Shown here: positions 7,290 to 16,670 of the stretch, piece after piece
Numbering within the stretch: the first letter of the stretch is position 1
Layout of the letters: each line of letters begins with the position of its first letter
From: Aequorivita soesokkakensis
GTDB taxonomy: Bacteria; Bacteroidota; Bacteroidia; Flavobacteriales; Flavobacteriaceae
Reading direction: 5' to 3'
Assembly (NCBI RefSeq): GCF_001641085.1
Contig: NZ_LXIE01000020.1
Coordinates: 1 to 36,011 of the forward strand
DNA length: 36,011 nt
Notes under the pieces: model-generated
Seen by the model: only the letters and a program-made list of their open reading frames with translations
The model's database searches: none
What the model was told of the DNA's origin: nothing
Position numbers and translations under genes: made by a program

Positions 7290-9239
7290 TTATTGATTGT
7301 GAACAATAGCTTTGTAATCTATTGAAACATCATCAGAAGTCATTAGTTTTACTAAATATACACCATCACTTAAGTTTCCGGTGTAGAAGCTATACTTATT
7401 GTCGTCTCCAAGATTCTTTTCAGAAATAACCAATTTCCCGCTCATATCATACACAGAAGCTGTTTTAATAGTGTACCCTTCTGGGTTTCTGATTTCCAAC
7501 TGATGCTGTGGATTGTTTTGGAAGAACGTTACGTTTGCACGAACAAGCTCAGTTCTTTCCACTTCGGTTTTTGGAGTATCCAATTTAATATACGGACTGC
7601 GGAAAACGATAAAGAATCTGTTCTCATAAACACCTTCTGGCAATGTCAAGGTAACGCGCGCACCATTTATAGCTAAAGCCTTATAGGTATTTTCTTGACT
7701 GTCATAAAGATAAACGTGCTGATAAGGTTTCTTTACTTCTTCCTTAACGCGCAATTCAATATCGGTTTGTTTATCAAGGGTGAAAGCGAAAGGTATTTGT
7801 TTATTAACATCATAATTAACAGCGTTAATTACATAAGGTAATTTTGGCTCATTATCATTCCCAACAGGGAAATAAGCATCCGCTTTTAAATCTCTTGGGC
7901 TGCGACCATCAAGACCACGGTCATAACCGTCGGTAGCTTGGTCGTAAAAAGTAAGAAGCAGGTCTCTTGTTAAAGCTCTATCAAAAATAGCATACAAGCG
8001 CAATTGAGCTGGTCTGTAATCTACAGTTTGTGGGGTTGTTGAAGTTGATAATGTAGGGCCGCTCAAATCGTTTTCAGTAGTGTTATTTTCTCCTTCCGGT
8101 CTTTGGAAAATAGAACCTGGTAAAACACCCTCCTTAAAAAATACACGGTGTGAGTTTTTAATGGTGATTGGGCCATTGGCATCCCCCATAAACATGATGC
8201 CTTGCCCCACGGGAGCAAAGCGCTTGTTTTGGTCGGCACCTCCAGGTCCGGTTGATGTACCAACTGTTGTACCGTCTTCCTTATAAATATAGAAAGGTGC
8301 GGCAGCATAACTACCCATATTGTCTCCATCATAAGGATCGCCGTCGGTATCTTCAAGCCCAGGAGTATATACGCCATAACCATAAGGCTTGCCGTTGTAA
8401 TTGTGGGAACCCGTAACGGTTCTATCTTCATCATAATACCAAAATGTTCCTAATTCTTGATTGTCTGGCAAATCCCAATAAAGCTTATTAAGGTCCAAGG
8501 CTGAAGGATACGGGTTTCCGGAAAGGGTCATCAAACCATTGCCCATATCGATAGTGAAACTTCCGCTGTTTGGTCTTCCACGGAATTCATACAATTGGTC
8601 GTGATTTGAACCAGGGTCACCGGGAGCGGGAGCTGTTCCAACATTAACACCTTTCATAGTAAAACCCCAGCCCGGAAGGGCATAGTTGGAGCCATTCAAT
8701 CTATTGTAATCTTCACCGGCTTCAGTTCCCGGTACTTCGTGGGTATAGACCCAACGTTTGGAGATGGTAAGTGCAGGGTTAGTATAGCCATTATCACCAG
8801 TTATCAAAGTTGTTTGTCTTGCACTGGTACCTATGCCGGGCACAGCGTTTGTATCTTCATACATACTGCGAAGCCCGAAATTTTTATTATTTCCGTAGGT
8901 CATAGCTTGTGTTGCCGCTGGGTTACCCACGGGCGAGCACCAATAATAGTATGCCCAAGAGTTTGTAACAGGCGTATTTTGCTGTACGGAAAGAAAGCCA
9001 TCGCCAGTATTGCTAGAGGTAGCTCCAGACTGGATTAGCTGTGCGTTGTTGCGCAGGTAGATACTGGCCTCGGTAGCTGCGGTAGGGTTAGGCGTAAGAT
9101 TAACATCCTGCGCCACGTAAAGCACTTCGTTGTTCACATACACATAGGAATCCGCAGTACCATTAGGCTTTACGGTCAACTGTGCCATTGCACCAACTGA
9201 TGTTAAAAGTAATGTAGAAAAGAGTAGTAGGTTTTTCAT
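7290..9239 (-). CDS. Secreted protein with T9SS C-terminal sorting domain
   Basis: This 649-residue protein has a signal peptide (MKNLLLFSTLLLTSVGAMA-Q). It ends in a domain of about 80 residues that matches the type A sorting signal of the type IX secretion system: NPEGYTIKTASVYDMSGKLV, then LSDGVYLVKL and a short last strand. It should cross the outer membrane through T9SS and be attached to the surface or released. The middle is rich in Gly, Asn, Tyr and Asp with no catalytic motif I recognise, so the role may be adhesive or structural. The ATG at 9239 is chosen over the frame's upstream start at 9317 because the signal peptide begins there. PorQ of the same pathway is at 32921. Confidence 0.85.
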   Translation of the reverse strand: MKNLLLFSTLLLTSVGAMAQLTVKPNGTADSYVYVNNEVLYVAQDVNLTPNPTAATEASIYLRNNAQLIQSGATSSNTGDGFLSVQQNTPVTNSWAYYYWCSPVGNPAATQAMTYGNNKNFGLRSMYEDTNAVPGIGTSARQTTLITGDNGYTNPALTISKRWVYTHEVPGTEAGEDYNRLNGSNYALPGWGFTMKGVNVGTAPAPGDPGSNHDQLYEFRGRPNSGSFTIDMGNGLMTLSGNPYPSALDLNKLYWDLPDNQELGTFWYYDEDRTVTGSHNYNGKPYGYGVYTPGLEDTDGDPYDGDNMGSYAAAPFYIYKEDGTTVGTSTGPGGADQNKRFAPVGQGIMFMGDANGPITIKNSHRVFFKEGVLPGSIFQRPEGENNTTENDLSGPTLSTSTTPQTVDYRPAQLRLYAIFDRALTRDLLLTFYDQATDGYDRGLDGRSPRDLKADAYFPVGNDNEPKLPYVINAVNYDVNKQIPFAFTLDKQTDIELRVKEEVKKPYQHVYLYDSQENTYKALAINGARVTLTLPEGVYENRFFIVFRSPYIKLDTPKTEVERTELVRANVTFFQNNPQHQLEIRNPEGYTIKTASVYDMSGKLVISEKNLGDDNKYSFYTGNLSDGVYLVKLMTSDDVSIDYKAIVHNQ

Positions 9240-9428
9240 ATTTTTACAGTTTTTAAAAGCTTTGATGTGGGGCAACAAAACCTTTTTTGACGGTTTAAAT
9301 TTAAAAATAATATTCAATATACAGTATAGTTTACTGCAAAATACGTAAAATTTTCGTTGTTAGGCGTTTAAGAACGATTAATCGTAAAGCAGAAAGGAAT
9401 TTTAAATTCGAAAAAAAAAATAGAAAAA

Positions 9429-9977
9429 ATGAAGAAAGGCGATAAGGTTTCGGTGCTCGATGATGCTATTTCAGGCGTGGTTACAGCGGTTCGCGGAAAT
9501 ATGGTTACTATAGAAACCACAGATGGATTTGAGCTTGATTTTTCAAAAGAAGAACTCATTGTGATGGACGGCTCTCTTTCCAAAAAAGATTTGTCGCGGA
9601 TGGATGTTTCTTCAATCGTGTCGGAAAAAAATTACAAAAAACCCGGAAAAACGCAGCGAGTGAAACCGAAGGAGCGCAGTTTGCCACCAATGGAAGTAGA
9701 TTTGCACATCCATCAATTGGTGCCAAAAAGCCGCGGACTCAATAATTATGAAATGCTTACCATTCAGCTTGACGCTGCAAAAAGGCAATTGGAGTTTGCC
9801 ATTTCAAAACGAATCCAAAAGGTGGTTTTTATACACGGTGTGGGCGAGGGTGTTTTGCGAACCGAACTGGAATATCTTTTTGGGCGTTATGACAACGTAA
9901 AATTCTACGATGCCGATTACCAAAAATACGGCCGTGGCGCTACCGAGGTGTATATCTTTCAAAACCCAAAAGGGTAG
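9429..9977 (+). CDS. Smr-domain protein
   Basis: This 182-residue cytoplasmic protein has an N-terminal small beta-barrel-like part (KGDKVSVLDDAISGVV), a charged linker (about 75-95), and a C-terminal Smr domain with the hallmarks VDLHIHQL and VFIHGVGEGVLRTEL. Smr domains, found at the C-terminus of MutS2 and alone, bind or cut DNA or RNA; whether this one is a nuclease cannot be told. It lacks MutS ATPase parts, so it is a stand-alone Smr protein, not MutS2. It converges on the calcium-repeat lipoprotein gene with three bases between the two stops and no terminator between them. Confidence 0.85.
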   Translation: MKKGDKVSVLDDAISGVVTAVRGNMVTIETTDGFELDFSKEELIVMDGSLSKKDLSRMDVSSIVSEKNYKKPGKTQRVKPKERSLPPMEVDLHIHQLVPKSRGLNNYEMLTIQLDAAKRQLEFAISKRIQKVVFIHGVGEGVLRTELEYLFGRYDNVKFYDADYQKYGRGATEVYIFQNPKG

Positions 9978-9980
9978 GTT

Positions 9981-10844
9981 TTATGGCAAAAATTCTGGCC
10001 TAATGGTTTTGTCTTTGATTTCCACATTTTCAATCGCACCCATATTTATGGTTTCTTGGGTAATTTCCTCTTCGCCTTTTACAAGCACTAAATTTTTAAG
10101 CGTAATGTTCACGCTTTTATAAATTTTATAGGTGTGCACACGGTATCGGTTTATGTCATAATCATTTGCAACGGCAGCATTCAAATAATCCGGGCCAACG
10201 GAAGAATCTGTAACGTCGTTTGTTGGATCTAAATCCCCATCTTTATCTTCATCGCGGGTAAGAACGCCATCGTTATCATCATCAGGGTCAAGATGATCGG
10301 GTATTCCATCGCCATCACTATCTCTTGGAACTCCGTCGTCCAGCTCGCGCACGGTGGGTACATTGTCTCCATCGTCGTCCAAATCATAAATATTTGGAAG
10401 TCCATCGCCGTCTGTATCACCGCTCTCTTCACTATCGGTAGGTAGGCCGTCAAAATCATCATACACAAAAGTGACCACAAAATCAACAGTTCCTGAAGCT
10501 GCAATATAGTCCACCGTTACATTCGGGCTGGTTGGCGGGATGCTGCTGCAAAAATAGGAAGTGCCCAACGCGCCATCATAAGTTCTGTAGTTTACAAAAT
10601 TTGATGTGCCATTTAGCGTGAAAACTCTTGTGCCAGAGGGTTTATAGATGCTGTCCATTGTGCCAAGTCTTAGCGAAAGGCTCTCCAGTGCGTCGGGGTT
10701 TACTTTGTAAAAAACATAGTTGCCCACGCCCCCGCAATTTTTCAGTTCGGCATCGTCAAAGTTGAAAGTTGTTACAATAATATCGCCGTCATCGCAGCTT
10801 TGCAAAAGGAGGGAGGCTATAAAAAGGAAAAGAATTTTTTTCAT
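9981..10844 (-). CDS. Lipoprotein with thrombospondin type 3-like calcium repeats
   Basis: This 287-residue protein has a lipoprotein signal (MKKILFLFIASLLLQSC, lipidated C17) followed by CDDGD. In the middle is an acidic block of about 65 residues with repeated DxDxDG units (DTDGDGLPNIYDLDDDGD, DSDGDGIPDHLDPDDDNDG, DEDKDGDLDP). These are the calcium-binding repeats of the thrombospondin type 3 family. Beta-rich stretches lie on either side. It should be anchored in an envelope membrane and bind Ca2+; no enzymatic motif is seen. ATG 10844 is chosen over the frame's upstream start at 10907 because the signal peptide begins there. Confidence 0.82.
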   Translation of the reverse strand: MKKILFLFIASLLLQSCDDGDIIVTTFNFDDAELKNCGGVGNYVFYKVNPDALESLSLRLGTMDSIYKPSGTRVFTLNGTSNFVNYRTYDGALGTSYFCSSIPPTSPNVTVDYIAASGTVDFVVTFVYDDFDGLPTDSEESGDTDGDGLPNIYDLDDDGDNVPTVRELDDGVPRDSDGDGIPDHLDPDDDNDGVLTRDEDKDGDLDPTNDVTDSSVGPDYLNAAVANDYDINRYRVHTYKIYKSVNITLKNLVLVKGEEEITQETINMGAIENVEIKDKTIRPEFLP

Positions 10845-10922
10845 TGGAAACTTAAAATCGTCAATGGTACAAAGTAACGCATTTCTTTTTAACTGAAACG
10901 ATGGCAAAACTGTTTTAATATG

Positions 10923-10930
10923 TATTTTTG
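10923..10930 (+). promoter_or_regulatory. -7 promoter element of the cysteine desulfurase gene
   Basis: TATTTTTG matches the Bacteroidetes -7 element TAnnTTTG. It predicts transcription from about 10934 and a 5' leader of roughly 80 bases, in which I see no clear structure. Confidence 0.5.
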
Positions 10931-11013
10931 CGAACCAAAAACAACGGAGCGCAATTTGTTCCCATCACAATAGAACTCGATTTATAATCGTTTTCCGTGA
11001 AAAATTTTGCCCA

Positions 11014-12171
11014 ATGAAGAAAGTATATTTTGATAGTGCGGCCACAACGCAGCTTCGGGATGAAGTTATTAATTGCATCACCGAAGTATTAAAAACAGAA
11101 TACGGAAATCCCTCATCTACACATTCTTACGGAAGGTCTTCCAAATCATTACTTGAAAGTGCCCGAAAGGATATTGCAAAACATTTAAATGTAAGTGCCA
11201 GCGAAATTATTTTCACTTCCGGCGGCACGGAAGCCGATAATTTAATACTTGTTAGTGCTGTTCGCGATTTGGGCGTAAAGCGAATAATTTCAAGTAAAAT
11301 TGAACACCACGCCATATTGCATACCTTGGAATGGCTGCAAAAAGAATACGGTACAGAAGTAGTGTACGTAAACCTCGATAATTGTGGCCACGTGGACCAC
11401 GGGAATTTGGAAAGCCTTTTGGCGGCTTCTTCCGAAAAGACCTTGGTAAGCTTGATGCACGTAAACAATGAAGTGGGGAATGTGTTGGATTTAAAGGCTG
11501 TTGCGTTGCTGTGCAAAAAACACAATGCGCTGTTCCATAGCGATACCGTTCAATCCGTTGGGCATTTTGAATTGGATTTTTCAGAAATACCAATCGATTT
11601 TGCGGCTGCTGCTGCGCATAAATTCCACGGGCCAAAAGGAGCTGGGTTTGCTTTTATTCGAAAAAACTCAGGATTGCGTTCTCTAATTCATGGCGGGGAG
11701 CAAGAAAGAGGCTTGCGAGCTGGCACCGAAGCGGTATATGCTATTGCGGGAATGGCGGAAGCCTTGAAAATATCCTATCAAAATCTTGAAAAGGAAAGAA
11801 ACTATATTACTGAATTAAAAAGCTATTTTAAGGAACAGCTTTCCGCAAATATTCCGGGAGTAAAATTTAACGGTAGCTGTGGTGATAATGAACGCAGCAC
11901 TTATACCTTATTGAATGTTTGTTTACCAATTTCCGCTGAAAAGGCGATGTTGCTATTGTTCCAACTGGATTTAAAAGGAATTGCCTGTTCAAAAGGAAGT
12001 GCCTGCCAGAGCGGGGCTGAGGGCGGTTCGCATGTTCTGAACGCCATTCTTTCCGCAGAAGATCTTCAAAAACCTTCGCTTCGTTTTTCCTTCTCCAGTT
12101 TCAATACAAAAGAAGAAGTTGATTATGTTGTAGCTGTTTTGAAAGAATTTATAGATAATGGAATAATTTAG
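11014..12171 (+). CDS. Cysteine desulfurase (NifS/IscS family)
   Basis: This PLP enzyme takes sulfur from cysteine, giving alanine and an enzyme persulfide for Fe-S clusters, tRNA thiolation or other sulfur acceptors. The 385-residue protein shows YFDSAATTQLRDEV, TSGGTEADNL, HHAILHTLEWL and AAAHKFHGPKGAGF with PLP lysine K203. The active cysteine should be C331 in CSKGSACQSGAEGG, on the mobile loop near the C-terminus; C325 is close by. Placing it in class I (IscS/NifS) rather than SufS is supported by the start and by the loop position. No iscU, sufE or scaffold genes lie next to it, so the partner is unknown. Confidence 0.9.
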   Translation: MKKVYFDSAATTQLRDEVINCITEVLKTEYGNPSSTHSYGRSSKSLLESARKDIAKHLNVSASEIIFTSGGTEADNLILVSAVRDLGVKRIISSKIEHHAILHTLEWLQKEYGTEVVYVNLDNCGHVDHGNLESLLAASSEKTLVSLMHVNNEVGNVLDLKAVALLCKKHNALFHSDTVQSVGHFELDFSEIPIDFAAAAAHKFHGPKGAGFAFIRKNSGLRSLIHGGEQERGLRAGTEAVYAIAGMAEALKISYQNLEKERNYITELKSYFKEQLSANIPGVKFNGSCGDNERSTYTLLNVCLPISAEKAMLLLFQLDLKGIACSKGSACQSGAEGGSHVLNAILSAEDLQKPSLRFSFSSFNTKEEVDYVVAVLKEFIDNGII

Positions 12172-12207
12172 TTTACTGATCAGAGTAAAACAAAATGCGA
12201 CTAATCC

Positions 12208-12240
12208 ATACTCTATTCATACTCTATTCATACTCTATTC
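12208..12240 (+). repeat. Three tandem 11-bp repeats
   Basis: ATACTCTATTC is repeated three times without a break, followed by AT. The copies lie between the cysteine desulfurase and the 3' end of the TonB receptor gene. The unit is about one helical turn. Confidence 0.9.
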
Positions 12241-12359
12241 ATCCTTGATCCATAAGACAGAGTTTAATAATCTATTGCCATAAAAGAAAGTATTGGCTTA
12301 AAGCGATATTGATTCTTGCCTATCAAATTTCGGGTAAAATCAATCTTTTTTCTATAGAA

Positions 12360-14819
12360 TTAAAATTTAGATGTAATCCGCACATTGAAAACTCGAGGGG
12401 ATAAATAGTTTGGAATTGAATACTGCACTTTGGTGTAAACGTCCCTTACAAAGGTGTTTGTAATGGAGTTTTGCACATCAAAAATGTTGAATATTTCTGC
12501 GCCAATGGTCAGTTCCTTAAACGGTTTTAACCAGCCGCTATCGTGCAATTTGTTTTCGTCCACAATTACATAGCTCACCCCAAGATCGGCGCGTTTGTAA
12601 TCCGGCAAACGAACTTGATATTTGTACGGATCCGCATAACTAGGCGAACCACCCGGAAGACCGGTGTTATAGGTAAGATTCAAATACATTTTAAGCGAAG
12701 GAATAACTTTTACATAATCCTGGAATAGCATACCAAACTTCAAGCGCTGGTCCGTAGGGCGGAAGATGTAGCCACGGTCATCAATGTTTTCCTCAGTTTT
12801 CAAATAACCGAAACTCAACCAACTTTCCGTGCCGGGAACAAACTCTCCGGCAAGACGTAAATCAAGTCCGTAGGCGTATGCAACGGCATTATTTGTAGCG
12901 CGATAGCGAATACGGACGTTTTCTAAAGTATATGGGTTTACGTCGGTTAGATGCTTGTAATATATTTCAGAATTAAATCTAAACTTACGGTCCCACATTT
13001 TGAAACTGTAATCATTTCCGAAAACAATATGGATTGATTTCTGTGCTTTTACACCGGGGCGAACCGTTCCAGAGGAATCGCGCAATTCGCGATAAAAAGG
13101 AGGTTGGTGATATACCCCCCCGGAAAGACGGAAAAGCATATCCATTTCCCAATCAGGTTTTAAGGAAACCTGCGCCCGTGGGCTAAAAACGGTTTGTGTA
13201 GTGCTTGTAATTCCTTTGCCGCTTACAGTCCAGTTATGGGCACGAACACCAGCATTTAACCAAAGCTGACTGTTTCCTAAATTAGTTTTTCGGCTCCATT
13301 GTGCATAACCGGAAATACGGTCTATTTGTGCATCGTTAATGGCGCGAACATTTGTATAGGGCTCAATGGGCGAGGCGTAAGGCTCGTAAGGTTGGTTGTT
13401 CGGCGGAAAAATAGGTGGACGGATGGAAAATCCAGCAGAGTCAATCACTTCATATTCCTGCACGCGATCGCGAATATCCTCACGGGTATATTTAATGCCG
13501 TATTCAATATTGTTTTCTTCGAGGGAAAGATTGCCTTTATGTTCTACATTCAGAATAAGTGCATCCAAATCATTTCGTGCATGTGTAAGTTGACCACCAA
13601 TGCCTTCACTGAATTCAACTTCTCCTAAATTTTCGTCGCCAATACTTGTGTTTACTTGACCTAAACGGTATTCTGCAAGAATGTCATAATATTCCTGTTC
13701 GGTAGTTTGGTAAAGCGAAGCAATAAATTTTGCGGTATAATTATCTGAAACCACCCAAGTGGATTTCAGTGCGCCAAAATAAGTGTTGTATCTGTCTTCT
13801 TCACGACCTTCATAAAATACCAATAAAGCGATTGGATCTGTTATGGTTCCAAAATTTGTTTGGCGCGTAAGCGGTCTATAATTGTATTCGTTTATGGAAA
13901 CATTTCCCAAAAAGCTAAGCTCAAATTTGTTGGTGAACTTATAGGTTAAATAGGTTTGCGCATCCGCAAACTTTGGACGATAATTGGTTTCGGTTTCCTT
14001 TGCATTTACTAAAAGACTGTTATCGCGATAGCGAAGCCCAACGATTCCTGAAAGACGTCCATTATTTGAAATATCTTTAATTGAACCACTAGCTCCCAAA
14101 AGACTTAAATCCAATGAAGCGCCAAAAGCAACAGGACGTTCATAAGTTATATCCAAAACTGAGGAAAGTTTGTCGCCATATTTCGCTTGAAATCCTCCGG
14201 AAGAAAAATTAACATTACTTGTTAAATCGCTGTTTACAAAACTTAAACCTTCCTGTTGCCCACTTCTTATAAGAAAGGGACGATACACTTCAATTTCGTT
14301 TACGTAAACAAGGTTTTCGTCATAATTTCCACCACGAACCGCATATTGAGTGCTTAATTCGTCCGTTTTGTTAACTCCAGGAAGCGTTGAAAGTAAATTC
14401 TCAACTCCAGCATTACCACCCACCATTTTTTGAGCAAGCTCGGGAGAGATAGTTATGACACCTTCAATTCGTCTATTTTCCCGACCTGAAATTACTACTT
14501 CACTAATCTGCTCAATAGTAGTATTCATCACAGGGTTTAATTGATAATCTTCTGCTGGAGAAAGATTCAAAGTGATCTGAATTTTTTTATGTCCAACATG
14601 AGAAAAAGTAACGATAACATCTTGTTTGGAAGGAATTTCTAACAGATAAACACCATTAAAATCTGAAATTGTTCCAGCATCATCATAAGTTACGTTTACT
14701 CCAGAAAGTGGAATATTGTTTTCGTCTAAAATTACTCCTCTAACGACTGCTTTTTGAGCAAATACAACGGTTGCGAAAAAAAAGAATAGGAGTGTAAGCG
14801 GTAGTTTGATTGTTTTCAA
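12360..14819 (-). CDS. TonB-dependent receptor with carboxypeptidase-like regulatory domain
   Basis: This 819-residue outer-membrane transporter takes up an unknown large or scarce nutrient using TonB energy. It has a signal peptide (KTIKLPLTLLFFFFATVVFA-Q), then a CarboxypepD_reg-like domain (about 22-105), a plug domain (about 115-230; VENLLSTLPGVNKTD and YAVRGGNYDENLVYV), and a 22-strand barrel ending in the aromatic residue of VRITSKF. No SusD partner gene is adjacent. There is no in-frame ATG before about residue 100. Initiation therefore seems to use a TTG, either at 14819 (LKTIKLPL read as MKTIKLPL) or at 14825. Both lie close after the TAA of the M23 peptidase gene, so translation is likely coupled. 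Confidence 0.88.
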   Translation of the reverse strand: MKTIKLPLTLLFFFFATVVFAQKAVVRGVILDENNIPLSGVNVTYDDAGTISDFNGVYLLEIPSKQDVIVTFSHVGHKKIQITLNLSPAEDYQLNPVMNTTIEQISEVVISGRENRRIEGVITISPELAQKMVGGNAGVENLLSTLPGVNKTDELSTQYAVRGGNYDENLVYVNEIEVYRPFLIRSGQQEGLSFVNSDLTSNVNFSSGGFQAKYGDKLSSVLDITYERPVAFGASLDLSLLGASGSIKDISNNGRLSGIVGLRYRDNSLLVNAKETETNYRPKFADAQTYLTYKFTNKFELSFLGNVSINEYNYRPLTRQTNFGTITDPIALLVFYEGREEDRYNTYFGALKSTWVVSDNYTAKFIASLYQTTEQEYYDILAEYRLGQVNTSIGDENLGEVEFSEGIGGQLTHARNDLDALILNVEHKGNLSLEENNIEYGIKYTREDIRDRVQEYEVIDSAGFSIRPPIFPPNNQPYEPYASPIEPYTNVRAINDAQIDRISGYAQWSRKTNLGNSQLWLNAGVRAHNWTVSGKGITSTTQTVFSPRAQVSLKPDWEMDMLFRLSGGVYHQPPFYRELRDSSGTVRPGVKAQKSIHIVFGNDYSFKMWDRKFRFNSEIYYKHLTDVNPYTLENVRIRYRATNNAVAYAYGLDLRLAGEFVPGTESWLSFGYLKTEENIDDRGYIFRPTDQRLKFGMLFQDYVKVIPSLKMYLNLTYNTGLPGGSPSYADPYKYQVRLPDYKRADLGVSYVIVDENKLHDSGWLKPFKELTIGAEIFNIFDVQNSITNTFVRDVYTKVQYSIPNYLSPRVFNVRITSKF

Positions 14820-14828
14820 AAGCAAGGG

Positions 14829-16520
14829 TTAGGGTTGTTTTCTGAAAAATTTTGCTTCAAATGTAGCACTATTTCCAACATTATCTATAACAATAAGTTT
14901 CAAATTATTTTCAGATTCAAGATTCACATTATCATTGAAATTATATGTTAGAACGTTTTTTTTGTAATCATATTCCATCAAAATAAATTTTCCGTTGATT
15001 GTTGCGCGGTAGGAACTTATTCCGCTTAGATCGTCCGTAATTTTTATTTGCAGAAAATTTTGGTTGCTGATCCATTTGCCATCAGAGAAATTGACCGGTT
15101 TTATAGTTGGCGGTGTGGTATCTGAAGCTACTATGTAATCGCCAAATGTTCTGGTTTTGCCTGTTAATTTATCACCATTTCGAGAAGATGAATTGTAATA
15201 GGGTTGGCCTCTATAGTTTAATCTTCCTATATAAAGTTTATCCCTGTCCGCTTCATTATAAGCCGAAATATCTGCTGTAATTGAAATATTTGAGTGAATA
15301 GGAATTAAGTCCTCGTGAAATTTTAGGGTATCGCCTTTCGCCTCAATATTTAAATAGGTATCTTCATACAAACTATTCGCGGGAATATAAATGCTGAACT
15401 TGCCTTTGGTTATTGAAGTGGCGTGGTCTGCATAAATGAAATCCTCCGTTTTTTCAACATTTTTTGGTTCTAATATTTCCTGTTTTTTGCCTTTAATGGG
15501 GATGGTAACCAAAATGCTATTTCCCTTAAAATCGTCAACTTCAATAGTATAAATTGAATTGAGGCTGTCTGCGACGGTTATAAACCCATTTTCATCCTCT
15601 TTTGTAATGATGCTCAACGGATTGTTTTTCTCCCTAAAAAGCTTTTGCACCATACTTTTATTGGTTTCGTAATAATTATAATCTGTATAGCGGTTCAAAT
15701 AGCGTGTTTCTGAAAAAGAGAATTTGTTGAACAGCACTTCAAATTTTTCGGTGCCGTTACAGGTGGTCTTTATTTTATAGGAACCATTTTTGTTTGAAGC
15801 CCCGTCCTGCTGATCATAAGTTGTGATTCCAAACCCAATTTTTCCAAAGGCAGTAAGGTTTTCTGCCTTGTAACTGCCGTCCTTTTGTTTGCTTAGTTTC
15901 AGTTTTGTTCTATTCTGGCTTTGGTTTATTTGGGCATCCTCGCTAATTGGGTACGCAAAAAGTGCACTGACAATTGGCGTTTTTGAATCTGGGATTTCTA
16001 TTCCGAAAAGAAGTGGGTTCATTGGTCGCTGTGAGGAATCGCGGATTTCAAAATGTAAATGTGGGCCGCCGCTGCCACCCGTATTTCCCGAATAGGCAAT
16101 TATATCTCCTTTTTTTACGGGCAAAAGGGTTTTGTCCGGAAAAAGCTCCACTTCAAAAGTTTCCTTTTTATACTGGGTATCTTTTACGTATTTTTCAATT
16201 TCGCCTGCATAGCTTCGCAAATGTCCATAAACAGTAGTGTAACCGTTTGGGTGAAGAATATAAAGTGCCTTTCCGTAGCCATAATGCTGCACTTGAATTC
16301 TGCTCACATAACCATCTGCTGGAGCGTATACTGGAAGTCCCTCTTTTTGGTTGGTTTTAATGTCTAAGCCACTATGAAAATGGTTGGCGCGCATTTCGCC
16401 AAAATTGCCTGCAAGCACTAAATTAACATCCAGCGGATTAGAAAAATAATCCGTTGGAATGTCTGTCTGGGAATGTAAAAAGCCGCCTAAAAAAAGGAGC
16501 AACATAAAAATTTTATTCAT
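14829..16520 (-). CDS. M23 family metallopeptidase (cell-wall endopeptidase-like)
   Basis: M23 peptidases cut peptide cross-links in peptidoglycan with a zinc ion. This 563-residue protein has a signal peptide (MNKIFMLLLFLGGFLHS-Q). A LytM/M23 domain lies near the N-terminus (about 40-165) with the full zinc and catalytic set: HFHSGLDI, then VYGHL and GGPHLHFEI. The long C-terminal region (about 180-563) is beta-rich, with Ig-like features near the end (ITDDLSGISSYRATING), and may bind a ligand or stay attached to the cell surface. ATG 16520 is used instead of the frame's upstream start at 16580, as the promoter sits just before it. It is the first gene of a pair with the TonB receptor. Confidence 0.88.
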   Translation of the reverse strand: MNKIFMLLLFLGGFLHSQTDIPTDYFSNPLDVNLVLAGNFGEMRANHFHSGLDIKTNQKEGLPVYAPADGYVSRIQVQHYGYGKALYILHPNGYTTVYGHLRSYAGEIEKYVKDTQYKKETFEVELFPDKTLLPVKKGDIIAYSGNTGGSGGPHLHFEIRDSSQRPMNPLLFGIEIPDSKTPIVSALFAYPISEDAQINQSQNRTKLKLSKQKDGSYKAENLTAFGKIGFGITTYDQQDGASNKNGSYKIKTTCNGTEKFEVLFNKFSFSETRYLNRYTDYNYYETNKSMVQKLFREKNNPLSIITKEDENGFITVADSLNSIYTIEVDDFKGNSILVTIPIKGKKQEILEPKNVEKTEDFIYADHATSITKGKFSIYIPANSLYEDTYLNIEAKGDTLKFHEDLIPIHSNISITADISAYNEADRDKLYIGRLNYRGQPYYNSSSRNGDKLTGKTRTFGDYIVASDTTPPTIKPVNFSDGKWISNQNFLQIKITDDLSGISSYRATINGKFILMEYDYKKNVLTYNFNDNVNLESENNLKLIVIDNVGNSATFEAKFFRKQP

Positions 16521-16524
16521 AGAG

Positions 16525-16532
16525 CAAAAATA
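16525..16532 (-). promoter_or_regulatory. -7 promoter element of the M23 gene (leaderless)
   Basis: Read on the minus strand this is TATTTTTG, followed by CTCT and then the ATG at 16520. Transcription should begin at or within about one base of the start codon. Confidence 0.6.
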
Positions 16533-16613
16533 AGAATACGCTATAACTAAATGGGGAGAGGGGCGATTTATTGTGCGCAATATTCAATATTACAAAAAAT
16601 AATAGAAAACTGC

Positions 16614-16643
16614 TTGCTTATTAGGGATGGTATGCTAACTTTG
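16614..16643 (+). promoter_or_regulatory. Promoter of the zapA cluster, -33 and -7 elements
   Basis: TTG at 16614-16616 and TAACTTTG at 16636-16643 are 19 bases apart. This is the best match in the window to the Bacteroidetes primary-sigma consensus, TTG then TAnnTTTG. It predicts transcription from about 16647, a 24-base leader, then the coiled-coil gene and zapA. Confidence 0.7.
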
Positions 16644-16670
16644 TGAAAGAAGTATTGAATATGAATTTTA

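Noticed and set aside
12208-12240. CRISPR-like repeat array
   Set aside because: The repeats are 11 bases long and have no spacers, and no cas genes are present.
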